Assembly (NCBI GenBank): GCA_964602845.1
Contig: CAZRSW010000020.1
Span: forward strand, 1-31,149
Length of the DNA stretch: 31,149 nt
Source: CAZRSW01 sp964602845
GTDB taxonomy: Bacteria; Chloroflexota; Dehalococcoidia; Lucifugimonadales; UBA826
Direction of reading: 5' to 3'
The notes beneath the pieces were generated by a model. It ran no database searches, was not told the DNA's origin, and saw nothing but the letters and a program-made list of their open reading frames with translations. Each line of letters starts with the position of its first letter. Position 1 is the first letter of the stretch. The translations under genes were made by a program, and so were the position numbers. Of the stretch, positions 7,660 through 16,799 are shown piece after piece.

Positions 7660-8352
7660 ATGAAGCAAGAACACTTTACAACTGAATTCCTATCATATCT
7701 CAGGGTATTACCAGAAGATCACAACCCGTCTAGCTCATATACGGTAATAATCTTGCTACATGGATATGGCAGCCACATGGGTGATCTGGCTGGATTAGCC
7801 CCTATGATAAATGCTACTGACTTCGTATATATATGCCCAAATGCACCTCTTGAAATCGATCTAGGCCTGGGACGAATGGGTCATGCCTGGTTTCCACCCA
7901 ATGGCGATTCTGATGACTTCTCCGGCAATAACATCTCGGATTCGGTAACCCTGCTAGATGCCACCATCTCAGACGCACTGGACAACCTGCCTGTAGGAAA
8001 AGATAAAGTGTTACTAGGTGGATTTTCTCAAGGCGGTATGATGACCCTCCATTATGGGTTATTACGACCAGATCGATTCAGCGGAGCAATAGCCTTGAGT
8101 TCAAAAATACTTGATAAGACTTACCTATCAACTAATATAAAAACTATGGGCAAACTGCCTATATACATATCCCACGGAACTCTGGACCAGGTTATTCCTG
8201 TTTCAGAAGGTAGATCAACAAACGAATTTCTATTAGAGGTGGGTTACGAAGTGGATTACTATGAATATACTATGGGTCATGCAATAAGCTCTGAAAACAT
8301 AGCTGACCTGCAACAATGGCTGAATCAGTTCAACTGCAAGACAAATAAATGA
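7660..8352 (+). CDS. Phospholipase/carboxylesterase family serine hydrolase
   Basis: The 230-aa alpha/beta hydrolase belongs to the Abhydrolase_2 group (YpfH/carboxylesterase-like). LLHGYGS at about 32-38 forms the oxyanion region, and the triad is Ser123 in GFSQGG, Asp176 in GTLDQVIP and His207 in MGHAIS. No signal peptide is seen, so it is probably cytoplasmic. Enzymes of this group hydrolyse short-chain acyl esters; the physiological substrate is not known. It is the first of three plus-strand genes and is followed after 31 bases by the aldolase, so ester or lactone cleavage ahead of sugar-acid breakdown is possible but unproven. No clear ribosome binding site precedes the ATG. Confidence 0.88.
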   Translation: MKQEHFTTEFLSYLRVLPEDHNPSSSYTVIILLHGYGSHMGDLAGLAPMINATDFVYICPNAPLEIDLGLGRMGHAWFPPNGDSDDFSGNNISDSVTLLDATISDALDNLPVGKDKVLLGGFSQGGMMTLHYGLLRPDRFSGAIALSSKILDKTYLSTNIKTMGKLPIYISHGTLDQVIPVSEGRSTNEFLLEVGYEVDYYEYTMGHAISSENIADLQQWLNQFNCKTNK

Positions 8353-8383
8353 ATAAGATTTAGAACAAGGCGGTAATAACCAG

Positions 8384-9130
8384 ATGACACGTACACGGAC
8401 TAATAACATCCTTAAAAAATTTAGAACTGGTGAAAAAGCCCTGGGGGTGAATCTGACATTCCCCTCATGGCAAATAGTTGATATCGTGGGACTAACCGGA
8501 CTGTTTGACTTCATTAATCTAGATGGCGAACATGGCACTTTTTCCCCTGAGGAAATAGATATTGCCTGTAGTATCGCTGACGGTCACAACTTGACCGTCA
8601 CAGCCAGGGTCGCTGACATCTCTAACTTCGCCATCAATACGTATCTGGACAGAGGTGTGATGGGTATATTAGGCCCTCACATCAATACTGCAGCAGACGC
8701 AAAACAGTTGGTAGACGCCTGTCGTTTTGTTCCGGAAGGACAACGGAGTTGGGGCGGTGGTAGGGGTACATACTATAATGACGATGGTCTTCTGGAATCA
8801 CCAAACTTGAATCGGGAAGAATTTATAAAAAGCTCCAACAAGGAAATGCTTGTAATGGCCCAATTGGAAACAGCCACCGCCTTTGATAATTTAGATTCGA
8901 TTTTAGCTGTGGAAGGAATCGATGCATTCGCATGGGGTTCAAATGATCTGGCTCAATCTATGGGTCTGCCGGGGCAACCATTAAATCCTAAGGTCAAGGG
9001 AGCTGAAAAAACTGTCGAACAAAACATCCACGATGCGGGTAGAGTTATGACATTTGACATGTTTTCGACGGCGCAAGTAAATTCTATTCTCTTAGATGGA
9101 TTAAGACTATTTGAAGAAAATAACCATTAA
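8384..9130 (+). CDS. HpcH/HpaI-type class II aldolase (2-keto-3-deoxy acid aldolase)
   Basis: The 248-aa protein belongs to the metal-dependent pyruvate aldolase family that splits 2-keto-3-deoxy acids into pyruvate and an aldehyde. The spacing of active-site residues matches HpaI: catalytic His50 in LDGEHG, Arg75 in TARVAD, and metal ligands Glu162 in QLETA and Asp188 in SNDLA (25 and 26 residues apart, as in HpaI). The segment NLDSILAVEGIDAFAWGSNDLAQ is typical. The substrate, such as a keto-deoxy sugar acid or 4-hydroxy-2-oxo acid, cannot be told from sequence. The downstream zinc dehydrogenase and the facing IlvD-type dehydratase suggest a sugar-acid substrate. Confidence 0.9.
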   Translation: MTRTRTNNILKKFRTGEKALGVNLTFPSWQIVDIVGLTGLFDFINLDGEHGTFSPEEIDIACSIADGHNLTVTARVADISNFAINTYLDRGVMGILGPHINTAADAKQLVDACRFVPEGQRSWGGGRGTYYNDDGLLESPNLNREEFIKSSNKEMLVMAQLETATAFDNLDSILAVEGIDAFAWGSNDLAQSMGLPGQPLNPKVKGAEKTVEQNIHDAGRVMTFDMFSTAQVNSILLDGLRLFEENNH

Positions 9131-9151
9131 GAACAAATTTGAGGTGTTCAT

Positions 9152-10183
9152 ATGAAAGCTGCTTTCTTCGACGGTGAAGGATCCATGGAAGTGAGAGATT
9201 TCCCTGATCCGGTCCCAGGGATTGGTGATGCAATCATCGATGTAAAATCGACAGGCATATGTGGGTCTGACCTGCTAATGAACGCAGAGAAGACTGCGGC
9301 CGACGAAGTACCAGCAGGGCACGAAGTCGCCGGCGAGATCATCGACGTAGGTCCCGGTGTTAGTAAAGATCTAGTGGGTTCTCGAGTGGCAATCGAGACA
9401 ATCGGACACGGCCGATCCTGTGGCGAATGCTGGTATTGCAGGATGGGACAATACAGGCAATGCCTTGATATGGCTCCTCAAGAGGGTGGGGGATTTGCGG
9501 AATACATCAAACGAAGAGCTTCCGGTTGCTATACCGTTTCTGACTCTATGACATGGTCAGAGTCTGCCCTGGTAGAACCTTTGGCGGTTTCCATACATGG
9601 CGTGCGTCGGGGAGCCCTTAGCGGAGGTCAAACAGTAGCTATCCTGGGATCAGGAACCATAGGATTAACCGCAGTAGTAGCAGCCAGGCAACTTGGGGCC
9701 GGGACAATAATAGTCACCGCACGACACAAGCAACAAGCTGACATGGCATTGGCGCTTGGAGCTGATTACGCTGTATCGTCAGAAGGTGATGAACTGAGGG
9801 ATCTACTGTTTGATAAAACAGAAGGCAGGGGCAGCGACATAACCATTGAAACCGTAGGCGGGAAGAAGCCGGATACCCTAATACAGTCGATCGACGTAAC
9901 CAGGATGCAGGGTAAAATTGTCATTCTAGGTGGATTCAGGAATCCATTAACTATCGACTGGCTAACCCCTCTTCTGAAGGAACAATCCTTTATTTTTTCC
10001 CAATGCTACAGCATCATAGACGGGATCCACGACTATGAACTAGCAGTTGATATGCTTGCCCACAGAAATACTCAATTGGGGGAAATTGTTACTCACAAAT
10101 TCCCATTAGGTGATATTGAAAAAGGATTTCAAACGGCCTATAACAAATCCACCGGATCAATTAAGGTGCAGATACATCAGTAA
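9152..10183 (+). CDS. Zinc-dependent alcohol/polyol dehydrogenase (MDR family)
   Basis: The 343-aa medium-chain dehydrogenase has catalytic zinc ligands Cys37, His57 and Glu58 with Glu141, and a complete structural-zinc loop Cys89, Cys92, Cys95, Cys103. The Rossmann motif GSGTIG at 165-170 binds NAD(P). Within the family it resembles threonine/sorbitol/glucose dehydrogenase types more than short-alcohol enzymes. It follows the aldolase by 21 bases with a GAGGTG ribosome binding site. In this context it may oxidise an aldose to the aldonolactone or aldonate, but it could equally act on another polyol or hydroxy acid. Confidence 0.9.
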   Translation: MKAAFFDGEGSMEVRDFPDPVPGIGDAIIDVKSTGICGSDLLMNAEKTAADEVPAGHEVAGEIIDVGPGVSKDLVGSRVAIETIGHGRSCGECWYCRMGQYRQCLDMAPQEGGGFAEYIKRRASGCYTVSDSMTWSESALVEPLAVSIHGVRRGALSGGQTVAILGSGTIGLTAVVAARQLGAGTIIVTARHKQQADMALALGADYAVSSEGDELRDLLFDKTEGRGSDITIETVGGKKPDTLIQSIDVTRMQGKIVILGGFRNPLTIDWLTPLLKEQSFIFSQCYSIIDGIHDYELAVDMLAHRNTQLGEIVTHKFPLGDIEKGFQTAYNKSTGSIKVQIHQ

Positions 10184-10211
10184 CACTTCTCCGTGCTACA
10201 GAACAAGTATC

Positions 10212-11912
10212 TTACATTTCAGTCATTTCAACTGACTCAAGAAAGTCAAAATCACAACCCTTGTCTGCCTGCGTAATATGTTGAGCGTAAAGCCATTTGA
10301 AGCCCCGAGGGCTAACAGTTATCGGAAACTCAAAATCTGCCAACCGGCTTTCCAACTCCTCGGTCTCAACTAACAACTCTATCTTTCTATTCGGAACATC
10401 TATCTCGATAATATCCCCATCTCTAACGGCCGAAAAAACGCCACCCTTAACGGACTCTGGTGAAACATGGACTACGACCGTGCCAAATGCAGTTCCGCTC
10501 ATCCTAGCATCACTGATACGCACCATATCCCGGATGCCCTTAGCCAGCAATTTTTTAGGCAATGGCATAAACCCCCATTCCGGCATTCCAGGCGCTCCAA
10601 TTGGCCCGCTGTTTTTCATCACCAACACGTCGTCCTGAGAAACTTCCAGATTAGGATCATCGATTCTATTCATCAGGTCCTGATGGTTCTCAAATACCAC
10701 AGCTCTCCCTTTATGAGTCATCAATTCAGGAGATGCAGCGGACTGTTTTATAATTGCTCCGTCCGGCGCAAGATTACCGTATAGGACGGCCAGGCCACCC
10801 TCTTCATCCATAGGATCCGTAACTGACTTTATAACATCCTGGTTATGTGTCTGAAATCCATGAATATTTTCTCTAATGGTACATCCAGTAATTGTCATTG
10901 TGTCTAGATCAAGCAATTCACCCATCTCTGACAAAAGTGCAGGAACACCCCCAGCATAGTAAAAATCCTCCATCAGATACTCACCAGAGGGTTTCAAATT
11001 CAATAAGAACGGAGTGGATCGTGACAAATCGTCAAACAAGGACAATGGAAGGCGAATGCCAACTCTACCTGCTATTGCTACAAGATGGACTATTGCGTTG
11101 GTGGACCCTCCTATAGCATGAAGCAATTTAATTGCATTCCGAAAAGCCGATTCCGTCAATAGGGTAGATGGTCTCAAATCTGACCTAGCCAACTCCACGC
11201 TCCTACGACCCGCCTCTTCCGCAAGCTGGATCCTCCTGGAGTCCACCGCAGGAATAGCACAATTTCCAGGGAGCGCAATCCCTAGAACCTCCCCAATAGC
11301 CGCCATGGTAGAAGCTGTACCCATGGTCATACAATGCCCAGCACTCCTCACAATGCAACTCTGAAGTTCATCCCAATCATCTTCATCTATTGTCCCAGCC
11401 CTTAGTTCCGTCTCGTATCTACGGCAATCTGTGCAGGACCCTAGTTCTTCTCCTTTCCAATTACCTTTTAACTGTGGCCCTCCAGTTACAAGAATCGATG
11501 GTATATCAGCACTGGCTGCACCCATCAGTAATGCGGGCGTAGTTTTGTCACAACCACCAAGCAAAACAACAGCATCCATTGGATTGGCTGTTATAGACTC
11601 TTCAACATCCATACTAACCAGATTCCTGTATAGCATCGTTGTCGGTCTCATATTGTATTCACCAAGGGACATGACCGGAAACTCGAGAGGAAATCCACCA
11701 GCTTGCCACACCCCTCTTTTTACAGCCTCTGCTAGATCTCTAAGGTGTGCATTACAATGCGTTAACTCACTCCAGGTGTTACAAATCCCCACAATAGGTT
11801 TGTTATCATATGCTGGCTCACCATATCCCTGGGCCTTAAATGCCGCACGTCTCAACCATCCATACAACTCAGGGGTATTAAACCATTCTTCACTTCTCAA
11901 TGGATTAGGCAT
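10212..11912 (-). CDS. IlvD/EDD family dehydratase, sugar-acid (aldonate) type
   Basis: The 566-aa protein is an Fe-S dehydratase that removes water from a dihydroxy acid to give a 2-keto-3-deoxy acid. Cluster cysteines are visible in GICNTWSELTHCN, GGCDKTTPA and SAGHCMTMGTAST. The N-terminal LRSEEWF and the C-terminal GAPGMPEWGFMPLPKKL and RMSGTAFGTVVVHVSPE resemble arabinonate/xylonate-type dehydratases more than branched-chain IlvD. It lies 31 bases after the unknown 215-aa gene at the 3' end of the formate/cofactor operon, and converges on the zinc dehydrogenase gene with a 28-bp gap and no obvious terminator. A branched-chain amino-acid role cannot be fully excluded. Confidence 0.87.
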   Translation of the reverse strand: MPNPLRSEEWFNTPELYGWLRRAAFKAQGYGEPAYDNKPIVGICNTWSELTHCNAHLRDLAEAVKRGVWQAGGFPLEFPVMSLGEYNMRPTTMLYRNLVSMDVEESITANPMDAVVLLGGCDKTTPALLMGAASADIPSILVTGGPQLKGNWKGEELGSCTDCRRYETELRAGTIDEDDWDELQSCIVRSAGHCMTMGTASTMAAIGEVLGIALPGNCAIPAVDSRRIQLAEEAGRRSVELARSDLRPSTLLTESAFRNAIKLLHAIGGSTNAIVHLVAIAGRVGIRLPLSLFDDLSRSTPFLLNLKPSGEYLMEDFYYAGGVPALLSEMGELLDLDTMTITGCTIRENIHGFQTHNQDVIKSVTDPMDEEGGLAVLYGNLAPDGAIIKQSAASPELMTHKGRAVVFENHQDLMNRIDDPNLEVSQDDVLVMKNSGPIGAPGMPEWGFMPLPKKLLAKGIRDMVRISDARMSGTAFGTVVVHVSPESVKGGVFSAVRDGDIIEIDVPNRKIELLVETEELESRLADFEFPITVSPRGFKWLYAQHITQADKGCDFDFLESVEMTEM

Positions 11913-11943
11913 ATGTCATCCAGTTAGACCAATAGTTATCGAT

Positions 11944-12591
11944 TTACGAGGAATCTTCAACATCCTGATTTCCCGGGGATTCTTGTTCCTGGAAATAGGT
12001 TTGAATCGCCTGTTTGAGTTCGTTGTGGGTAGGTGGGGAAACATAAAATACCTGTATATCTGTAGGAAATTGAACTCTGTGGTCTTCTGAGATAAGTATA
12101 AGAGCAGATTCATCTTTTCCTATCACCTCATCGATGTTTGTCGATATTTGAGCGAATCTCTTTTTAGCCGCTTCCTGGTAGCGCTCCCCAATAGTAGCTG
12201 CGGCAGCAGAGCTTACTAGTCCGATAGACATACATCTCTGCCAGTCAGTAAGTTCAAATACCGTATCGGCGTCTTCCGTCTTTTGTAATGTCGCAGAAGA
12301 ATGCACAATACGTTCGACGATGCCCCATGCACGGGACGATATCTGCTGCAATAGTGTTTCTGCATTCTCCCCGGACTCATAGATCATTTCATGAAATACA
12401 TGCTTCACGGTACCAAGGGTTCTCTCTAAATTTTCTATATGAGATCCTATCTCATCCCAATGCTTATCAAGGAGACTAGAATGTGACTCCTCTAACCCAG
12501 GGGGCACCGGCAGCAGGGGTACCAGGAAAAGCTTCCTTTTACCTTCAAATCTCCTCGCATCGGAAGTCCCGGTAGGTCCTAGGGTAGTCAT
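11944..12591 (-). CDS. Unrecognised 215-aa protein coupled to formate dehydrogenase
   Basis: I do not recognise this family. The start chosen overlaps the fdhA stop as ATGA, with a GAGAGGA ribosome binding site just upstream; an alternative start at 12618 lies inside fdhA and is less likely. After a basic N-terminus comes a hydrophobic strand (LFLVPLLPVPPGL, about residues 21-33). A long helical, acidic middle (about 35-155) follows, then a short alternating segment with ALILISEDHRVQF and DIQVFYVSPP, then a helix and a polar tail. There are no Cys motifs (one Cys only), no signal peptide and no clear transmembrane helix. It occupies the place where fdsC and fdsD lie in classical fdsGBACD operons, but shows no FdhD-type motif. 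A chaperone, accessory subunit or assembly factor for the formate dehydrogenase is a context-based guess. Confidence 0.8.
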   Translation of the reverse strand: MTTLGPTGTSDARRFEGKRKLFLVPLLPVPPGLEESHSSLLDKHWDEIGSHIENLERTLGTVKHVFHEMIYESGENAETLLQQISSRAWGIVERIVHSSATLQKTEDADTVFELTDWQRCMSIGLVSSAAAATIGERYQEAAKKRFAQISTNIDEVIGKDESALILISEDHRVQFPTDIQVFYVSPPTHNELKQAIQTYFQEQESPGNQDVEDSS

Positions 12592-15272
12592 AAAATCCTC
12601 TCGAGCCTGACGGCACACACTTTATACTCTGGTATACGTGATTCAGGATCTAATGCCGCATTAGTTAGAAAATTAGCTGCATGCTCCTTCAGTTTAACAA
12701 AGGGCACAAAAATCTCTCCCTCTTTCATCTTGTCTGAATAAGACACGCGTCCCTCTAAAATACCCCGTTTTGACTTTACAGTAATCCATTCACCGTCCTC
12801 AACTTGATATTTTTCACCGTCGTCGGGGCTAACCGAGATAAGCAATTCTGGTGCGCGAGCCAGTAACCCATCGGCTCTGCGAGTCATGGTACCGCCATGC
12901 CAATGGTAGAGTACTCGGCCAGTATTGAGAATTAGGGGGAACCTTTTAGTTGGACGTTCATCCGAAGCCGGACCCTGGTCAAATCCTACGAACCTGGCTC
13001 TCGAACCCCTTGGAAAGTCCTCTTGATATAGATACCTAGTACCTGGATGATCAACCTCGGGGCAGGGCCACTGTATACCGCCACTTTCAAGCCTATTGTA
13101 ATTTATCCCTCCCAACATCGGTGTCAGAGAAGACATTTCATTCCATATTTCCGACGGGCCGGAATAATCGAATTGGTCCCCAACTCCCATTTTTTTCTTT
13201 TCGCTGATACGCTTCGCCAAATCACAGAATATTTCCCAGTCTGGCCTCGAATCCCCGACAGGTTCTACCACTTTACGAACACGCTGGACCCTTCTTTCAC
13301 TATTCGTGAATGTCCCATCTTTCTCTGCGAAAGAACAGGCCGGTAAAACCACATCAGCGATCTCAGCTGTTTCATGCAAAAAAATGTCTTGAACCACCAA
13401 CAAGTCGAGTTGTTTAAACGATTTTTCTGCATGGTTTAAATCTGGCTCACTCAATAATGGGTTTTCTCCGGTAATGTACATGGCCTTTATACGACCACTA
13501 TCTATCGCAGGCACCATTTCTGTAACAACCATACCTGCTTTAGACGGGAGGGTATGGTTACCCCAAGCCCTTGAGAATTTATTCAACGAATCCGGATTTA
13601 TGGTTTGATATCCAGGAAAGGCGTTAGGCAGACATCCCGCATCACCACAGCCCTGTACATTATTTTGACCTCTTAAGGGGGATATTCCTGAACCCGGCTT
13701 GCCTAGTTGGCCGGAAACAAATGCCAAATTAAGTAGACCATGGGCGTTAGCAGTCCCCATTATGTGTTGCGTAATACCCATTCCCCAAATCAGACATGAT
13801 CCACTGAATGGAGGGGCAGCATATGTCCTGGCTGCCTCAACAATATCCGATGCACTTACACCTGTAATACCCTCGGTGTATTCTGGTGTGTATTTACCTA
13901 CGATTTGGTGCCAATCGTCGAAACCTTCTGTCCGATCCTTTATGAAGTCCTCGTCGGCCAATCCCTCACTCAATATGACGTTAGCCATGCCGTTAAGCAA
14001 GGCAACATCCGTACCGGGTATTGGGCGCATCCAAATATCGGCGTAGTCGCACATATCTATTCTTCTAGGATTTATCACGATTAGTTTAGCGCCTCTTTCT
14101 ACAATAGCCTTTCTCATCCTAGAGGCGGCGACAGGATGATTTGCATTAGCGTCTGATCCAATTATTAAGAGACATCCTGCCTCCTCATAATCTATGTAGG
14201 AATTGCTAGTTGCCCCGCTACCGAGAGAGGTCAACATAGCTTCAACTGATGGTGAATGACACAGCCTAGTGCAATGATCAATATGGTTACTTTGCATGAC
14301 CAGTCGGGAAAACTTTTGCTGCACATAACCGTCTTCGTTTGTGGCCTTGGCTGAACACAATGTGGCAAACTCATCTCCATTATATTTGGAAAGCCTATCC
14401 GCAATGTATTCCAATGCTTCATCCCAGGTAGCCGGCTCCAATACACCATTCTTTTTGATCAACGGATGCTTGAGTCGATCTTCATGGTGAACAAAAGTGT
14501 AGCCGAATCTTCCTTTCACACAAAGCATCCCCAAACTAGAATCGTTCTCCGGATCATCCAACATTTCAACGATTGTGTCGTCTTTACTAACTCTTGCCTT
14601 GATTCCACAGCCAACTCCACAATAAGGACATGTGGTTGTAACGCTCTTCTCAACCACAGGTAAAGGCTCTTTAGTAGAAATAGCACCGGTCGGACACACA
14701 GACAAGCATTGACCACAGGTAGTACATATCGAATCGAGCAGGGAGCGATCCATAAAAGTTCCAATTCTCGTCTGGTTCGAAGTCCCCAGCACATCAATCG
14801 CACCAATAAATTGATGGCCCGTTTGGCAAGCCTGGGCACATCGCCCACATAATATGCACGATTCCATGGCGATATTAAAAACTGGATTACTGTCATCCAC
14901 CGCCTCTCTTGACCGGGGAGACCAGGCTGGATTCATGACAGAATTAGAGTTCAATGATTCACTTAAATCTCCAAAACCATCTGATTTTGAACTAACCATG
15001 CCAGCGGTCAATTCCAAAACTCCCCTTCTTATTGCGTCCAATCGGTCACCATTGGTGGAGATTTTCATTCCCTCTGTCAAGGGAGTAGAGCAGGAGGCAG
15101 GATATCCGCGTACACCTTCTATATCGACCAGGCAGGTCCGACAGGCACCTATAGGTTTCATATCTGGATCCTTGCACAATTGGGATATTTTAGTCCCTGA
15201 CATATTGATGGCATCCAGAACTGAACTACCATCAGGTGCGGTCAAATCCTGTCCGTTTATAGAAACTTTCAT
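12588..15272 (-). CDS. Formate dehydrogenase catalytic (alpha) subunit, FdsA/FdhA-like
   Basis: The 894-aa molybdopterin protein oxidises formate to CO2 or runs in reverse. In order it has a [2Fe-2S] ferredoxin domain (Cys33, 44, 47, 61), two [4Fe-4S] clusters (Cys139/142/145/149 and Cys183/186/189/193) and the Mo-proximal [4Fe-4S] motif (Cys215/218/222, Cys251). The bis-MGD domain follows with Cys338 in TRLCHSPS at the metal-ligand position that is Cys or Sec in this family, and then a C-terminal molybdopterin-binding domain. The His/Cys [4Fe-4S] motif usually found between the ferredoxin and 2x[4Fe-4S] domains in NuoG/FdsA is absent: residues 90-134 contain no Cys or His. The ATG follows the NuoF-like stop directly (TGAATG), with GGAGTG as ribosome binding site. 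Mo or W use is undetermined, and fdhD is not in the window. Confidence 0.93.
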   Translation of the reverse strand: MKVSINGQDLTAPDGSSVLDAINMSGTKISQLCKDPDMKPIGACRTCLVDIEGVRGYPASCSTPLTEGMKISTNGDRLDAIRRGVLELTAGMVSSKSDGFGDLSESLNSNSVMNPAWSPRSREAVDDSNPVFNIAMESCILCGRCAQACQTGHQFIGAIDVLGTSNQTRIGTFMDRSLLDSICTTCGQCLSVCPTGAISTKEPLPVVEKSVTTTCPYCGVGCGIKARVSKDDTIVEMLDDPENDSSLGMLCVKGRFGYTFVHHEDRLKHPLIKKNGVLEPATWDEALEYIADRLSKYNGDEFATLCSAKATNEDGYVQQKFSRLVMQSNHIDHCTRLCHSPSVEAMLTSLGSGATSNSYIDYEEAGCLLIIGSDANANHPVAASRMRKAIVERGAKLIVINPRRIDMCDYADIWMRPIPGTDVALLNGMANVILSEGLADEDFIKDRTEGFDDWHQIVGKYTPEYTEGITGVSASDIVEAARTYAAPPFSGSCLIWGMGITQHIMGTANAHGLLNLAFVSGQLGKPGSGISPLRGQNNVQGCGDAGCLPNAFPGYQTINPDSLNKFSRAWGNHTLPSKAGMVVTEMVPAIDSGRIKAMYITGENPLLSEPDLNHAEKSFKQLDLLVVQDIFLHETAEIADVVLPACSFAEKDGTFTNSERRVQRVRKVVEPVGDSRPDWEIFCDLAKRISEKKKMGVGDQFDYSGPSEIWNEMSSLTPMLGGINYNRLESGGIQWPCPEVDHPGTRYLYQEDFPRGSRARFVGFDQGPASDERPTKRFPLILNTGRVLYHWHGGTMTRRADGLLARAPELLISVSPDDGEKYQVEDGEWITVKSKRGILEGRVSYSDKMKEGEIFVPFVKLKEHAANFLTNAALDPESRIPEYKVCAVRLERIL

Positions 15273-16799
15273 TCAGGTTTCACTCCGTTCTGATGAACCG
15301 ACACTTTCACTAAAATGTGTCATAAAACTCAATACCGGATTTCCAGCAGCTTGCCCCAAACCACATAACGAGGCTGCATTTACGACCTCCGCCAATTGAC
15401 CAATATCATCCCATTTTACTGAAGATGGACTTCCATGTCCGTTGTCCAGCAAATCAAGAATTCTAACAGTGCCTTCCCGACAAGGAGTACATTTGCCACA
15501 TGATTCCTTTGCATTATATTCAGACAATTTACGAATCACTGAGAGAATTGTAGTGTCTTTTGAAAGAGCTATCACCCCACCGGCACCCAACATGACTGAC
15601 TTACCATCCAATAATCCAGGTAATATTTCAATATCAGCCTCATCGGCGCGAATCACACCGCTAGAAGGCCCGCCGATAGCAATCCCAGACAACTCAGCAA
15701 CACTTGATATCCCACCATAAATCTCGATCAAATTTCGGAGATTCGAGCCCATAGGAACTTCTATCACACCCGGAGTATTCAAAGCCCCACTTAAGCTAAT
15801 TACCTTGGTACCTGGAGCATCATTGGGACCGATCTTACGATATGCATCCGCTCCATTAGCCATGATCCAAGGGATGTTGGATAGCGTCTCAACATTATTA
15901 ATGATAGTTGGTTTTTGATTTAAACCGGACTCAGTGGGGAAGGGGGGCCTCAAACGCGGCTCCCTCCTCTTGCCTTCGATGGTATTTAACAGGGTAGATT
16001 CCTCCCCACACACATACCCCCCGGCTCCTTTCAACAACTGGATATCTATACTAAATTCAGTACCCATAATATTAGATCCTAGGAACCCGGACATTCGACA
16101 AATATCGAGGGCCCTTTCAAGTCTTTCAAACGCCAAATGAGCCTCGGCATTCACATATATCCGTACGCTCGTAGAATTCGTTGCATAAGCAGCAATCACC
16201 GTCCCTTCTATCAATCTAAAAGGAACACTCTCCATTATGTGTCTGTCTTTGAAAACGCCAGGCTCTCCTTCTTCAGCATTCACAACTAAATGTCTTTCGG
16301 AAGAATCGACAGCTAAGGCCGATCGCCACTTTAACGAAACGGGAAAATATGCTCCACCTCTACCACGTAACCCAGACTCGTCGACTGAATCCACGGTATA
16401 TTTAGGTGGTTGCATCAGTGAATTCGCCAACCCTAAAAATCCTTCATTACGTATATATCCATGAATATCTTCAACGCCTATGCACCCGGCGTGTGACATG
16501 GCAATTCTAGTCTGAGAATCAACAAACCCTGCCACCTTGGGATCGAGGGTCCAGAATATATCCATACCCTCAGCATATTCTTTATAACTCTCGGTGCTGT
16601 GGTATTTTGGCGTAGCAAAGCAAGCCCCATCACAGCCAGCCACACCAATATCAACATGTTCGGGCAATGATTCTCGCAACAAGCTGTACTTTTCGGTCGC
16701 CCCTACCGCCGCAGTACACTGACCCAGCTGAACAAGTAATTGACGATCATTTGCTCGTTTCTCAGACAGAGCCGAGTTCAAAAATTCTTTAGCAGTCAT
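15273..16799 (-). CDS. NuoF/FdsB-like NADH-binding flavoprotein subunit
   Basis: The start chosen (MTAKEFLNSAL) gives 508 aa; the frame is open further upstream but only into the NuoE-like gene. The N-terminal ~100 residues form a degenerate thioredoxin-like domain with GCDGACFATP, as in FdsB/HndC proteins. The diaphorase core carries the FMN/NADH motifs GRGGAYFPVSLKW and NAEEGEPGVFKDR and the glycine-rich GAGGYVCGEES. A C-terminal [4Fe-4S] site follows: ESCGKCTPCREG with a distal Cys in SLCGLGQ. There is no C-terminal 2x[4Fe-4S] ferredoxin domain of the HndC type. It should pass electrons between the Fe-S chain and NAD(H). It overlaps the NuoE-like gene by 11 bases and abuts fdhA, matching the fdsG-fdsB-fdsA order. 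Confidence 0.92.
   Translation of the reverse strand: MTAKEFLNSALSEKRANDRQLLVQLGQCTAAVGATEKYSLLRESLPEHVDIGVAGCDGACFATPKYHSTESYKEYAEGMDIFWTLDPKVAGFVDSQTRIAMSHAGCIGVEDIHGYIRNEGFLGLANSLMQPPKYTVDSVDESGLRGRGGAYFPVSLKWRSALAVDSSERHLVVNAEEGEPGVFKDRHIMESVPFRLIEGTVIAAYATNSTSVRIYVNAEAHLAFERLERALDICRMSGFLGSNIMGTEFSIDIQLLKGAGGYVCGEESTLLNTIEGKRREPRLRPPFPTESGLNQKPTIINNVETLSNIPWIMANGADAYRKIGPNDAPGTKVISLSGALNTPGVIEVPMGSNLRNLIEIYGGISSVAELSGIAIGGPSSGVIRADEADIEILPGLLDGKSVMLGAGGVIALSKDTTILSVIRKLSEYNAKESCGKCTPCREGTVRILDLLDNGHGSPSSVKWDDIGQLAEVVNAASLCGLGQAAGNPVLSFMTHFSESVGSSERSET

Noticed and set aside
11928..11935. ACCAATAG half-site before ilvD-like gene matching the palindrome at 7573
   Set aside because: Only one 8-base half is present with no dyad, and it lies inside an operon; chance is adequate.
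11431..12090. 219-aa plus-strand open frame across the dehydratase and unknown gene
   Set aside because: It is antisense to two well-supported coding genes, has no recognisable domain and no ribosome binding site evidence.
12588..15272. Selenocysteine in the formate dehydrogenase
   Set aside because: The metal-ligand position is an ordinary Cys codon (Cys338) and no in-frame TGA interrupts the gene.
14854..15399. 181-aa plus-strand open frame over the fdhA/nuoF junction
   Set aside because: Antisense shadow of two genes with clear conserved motifs.
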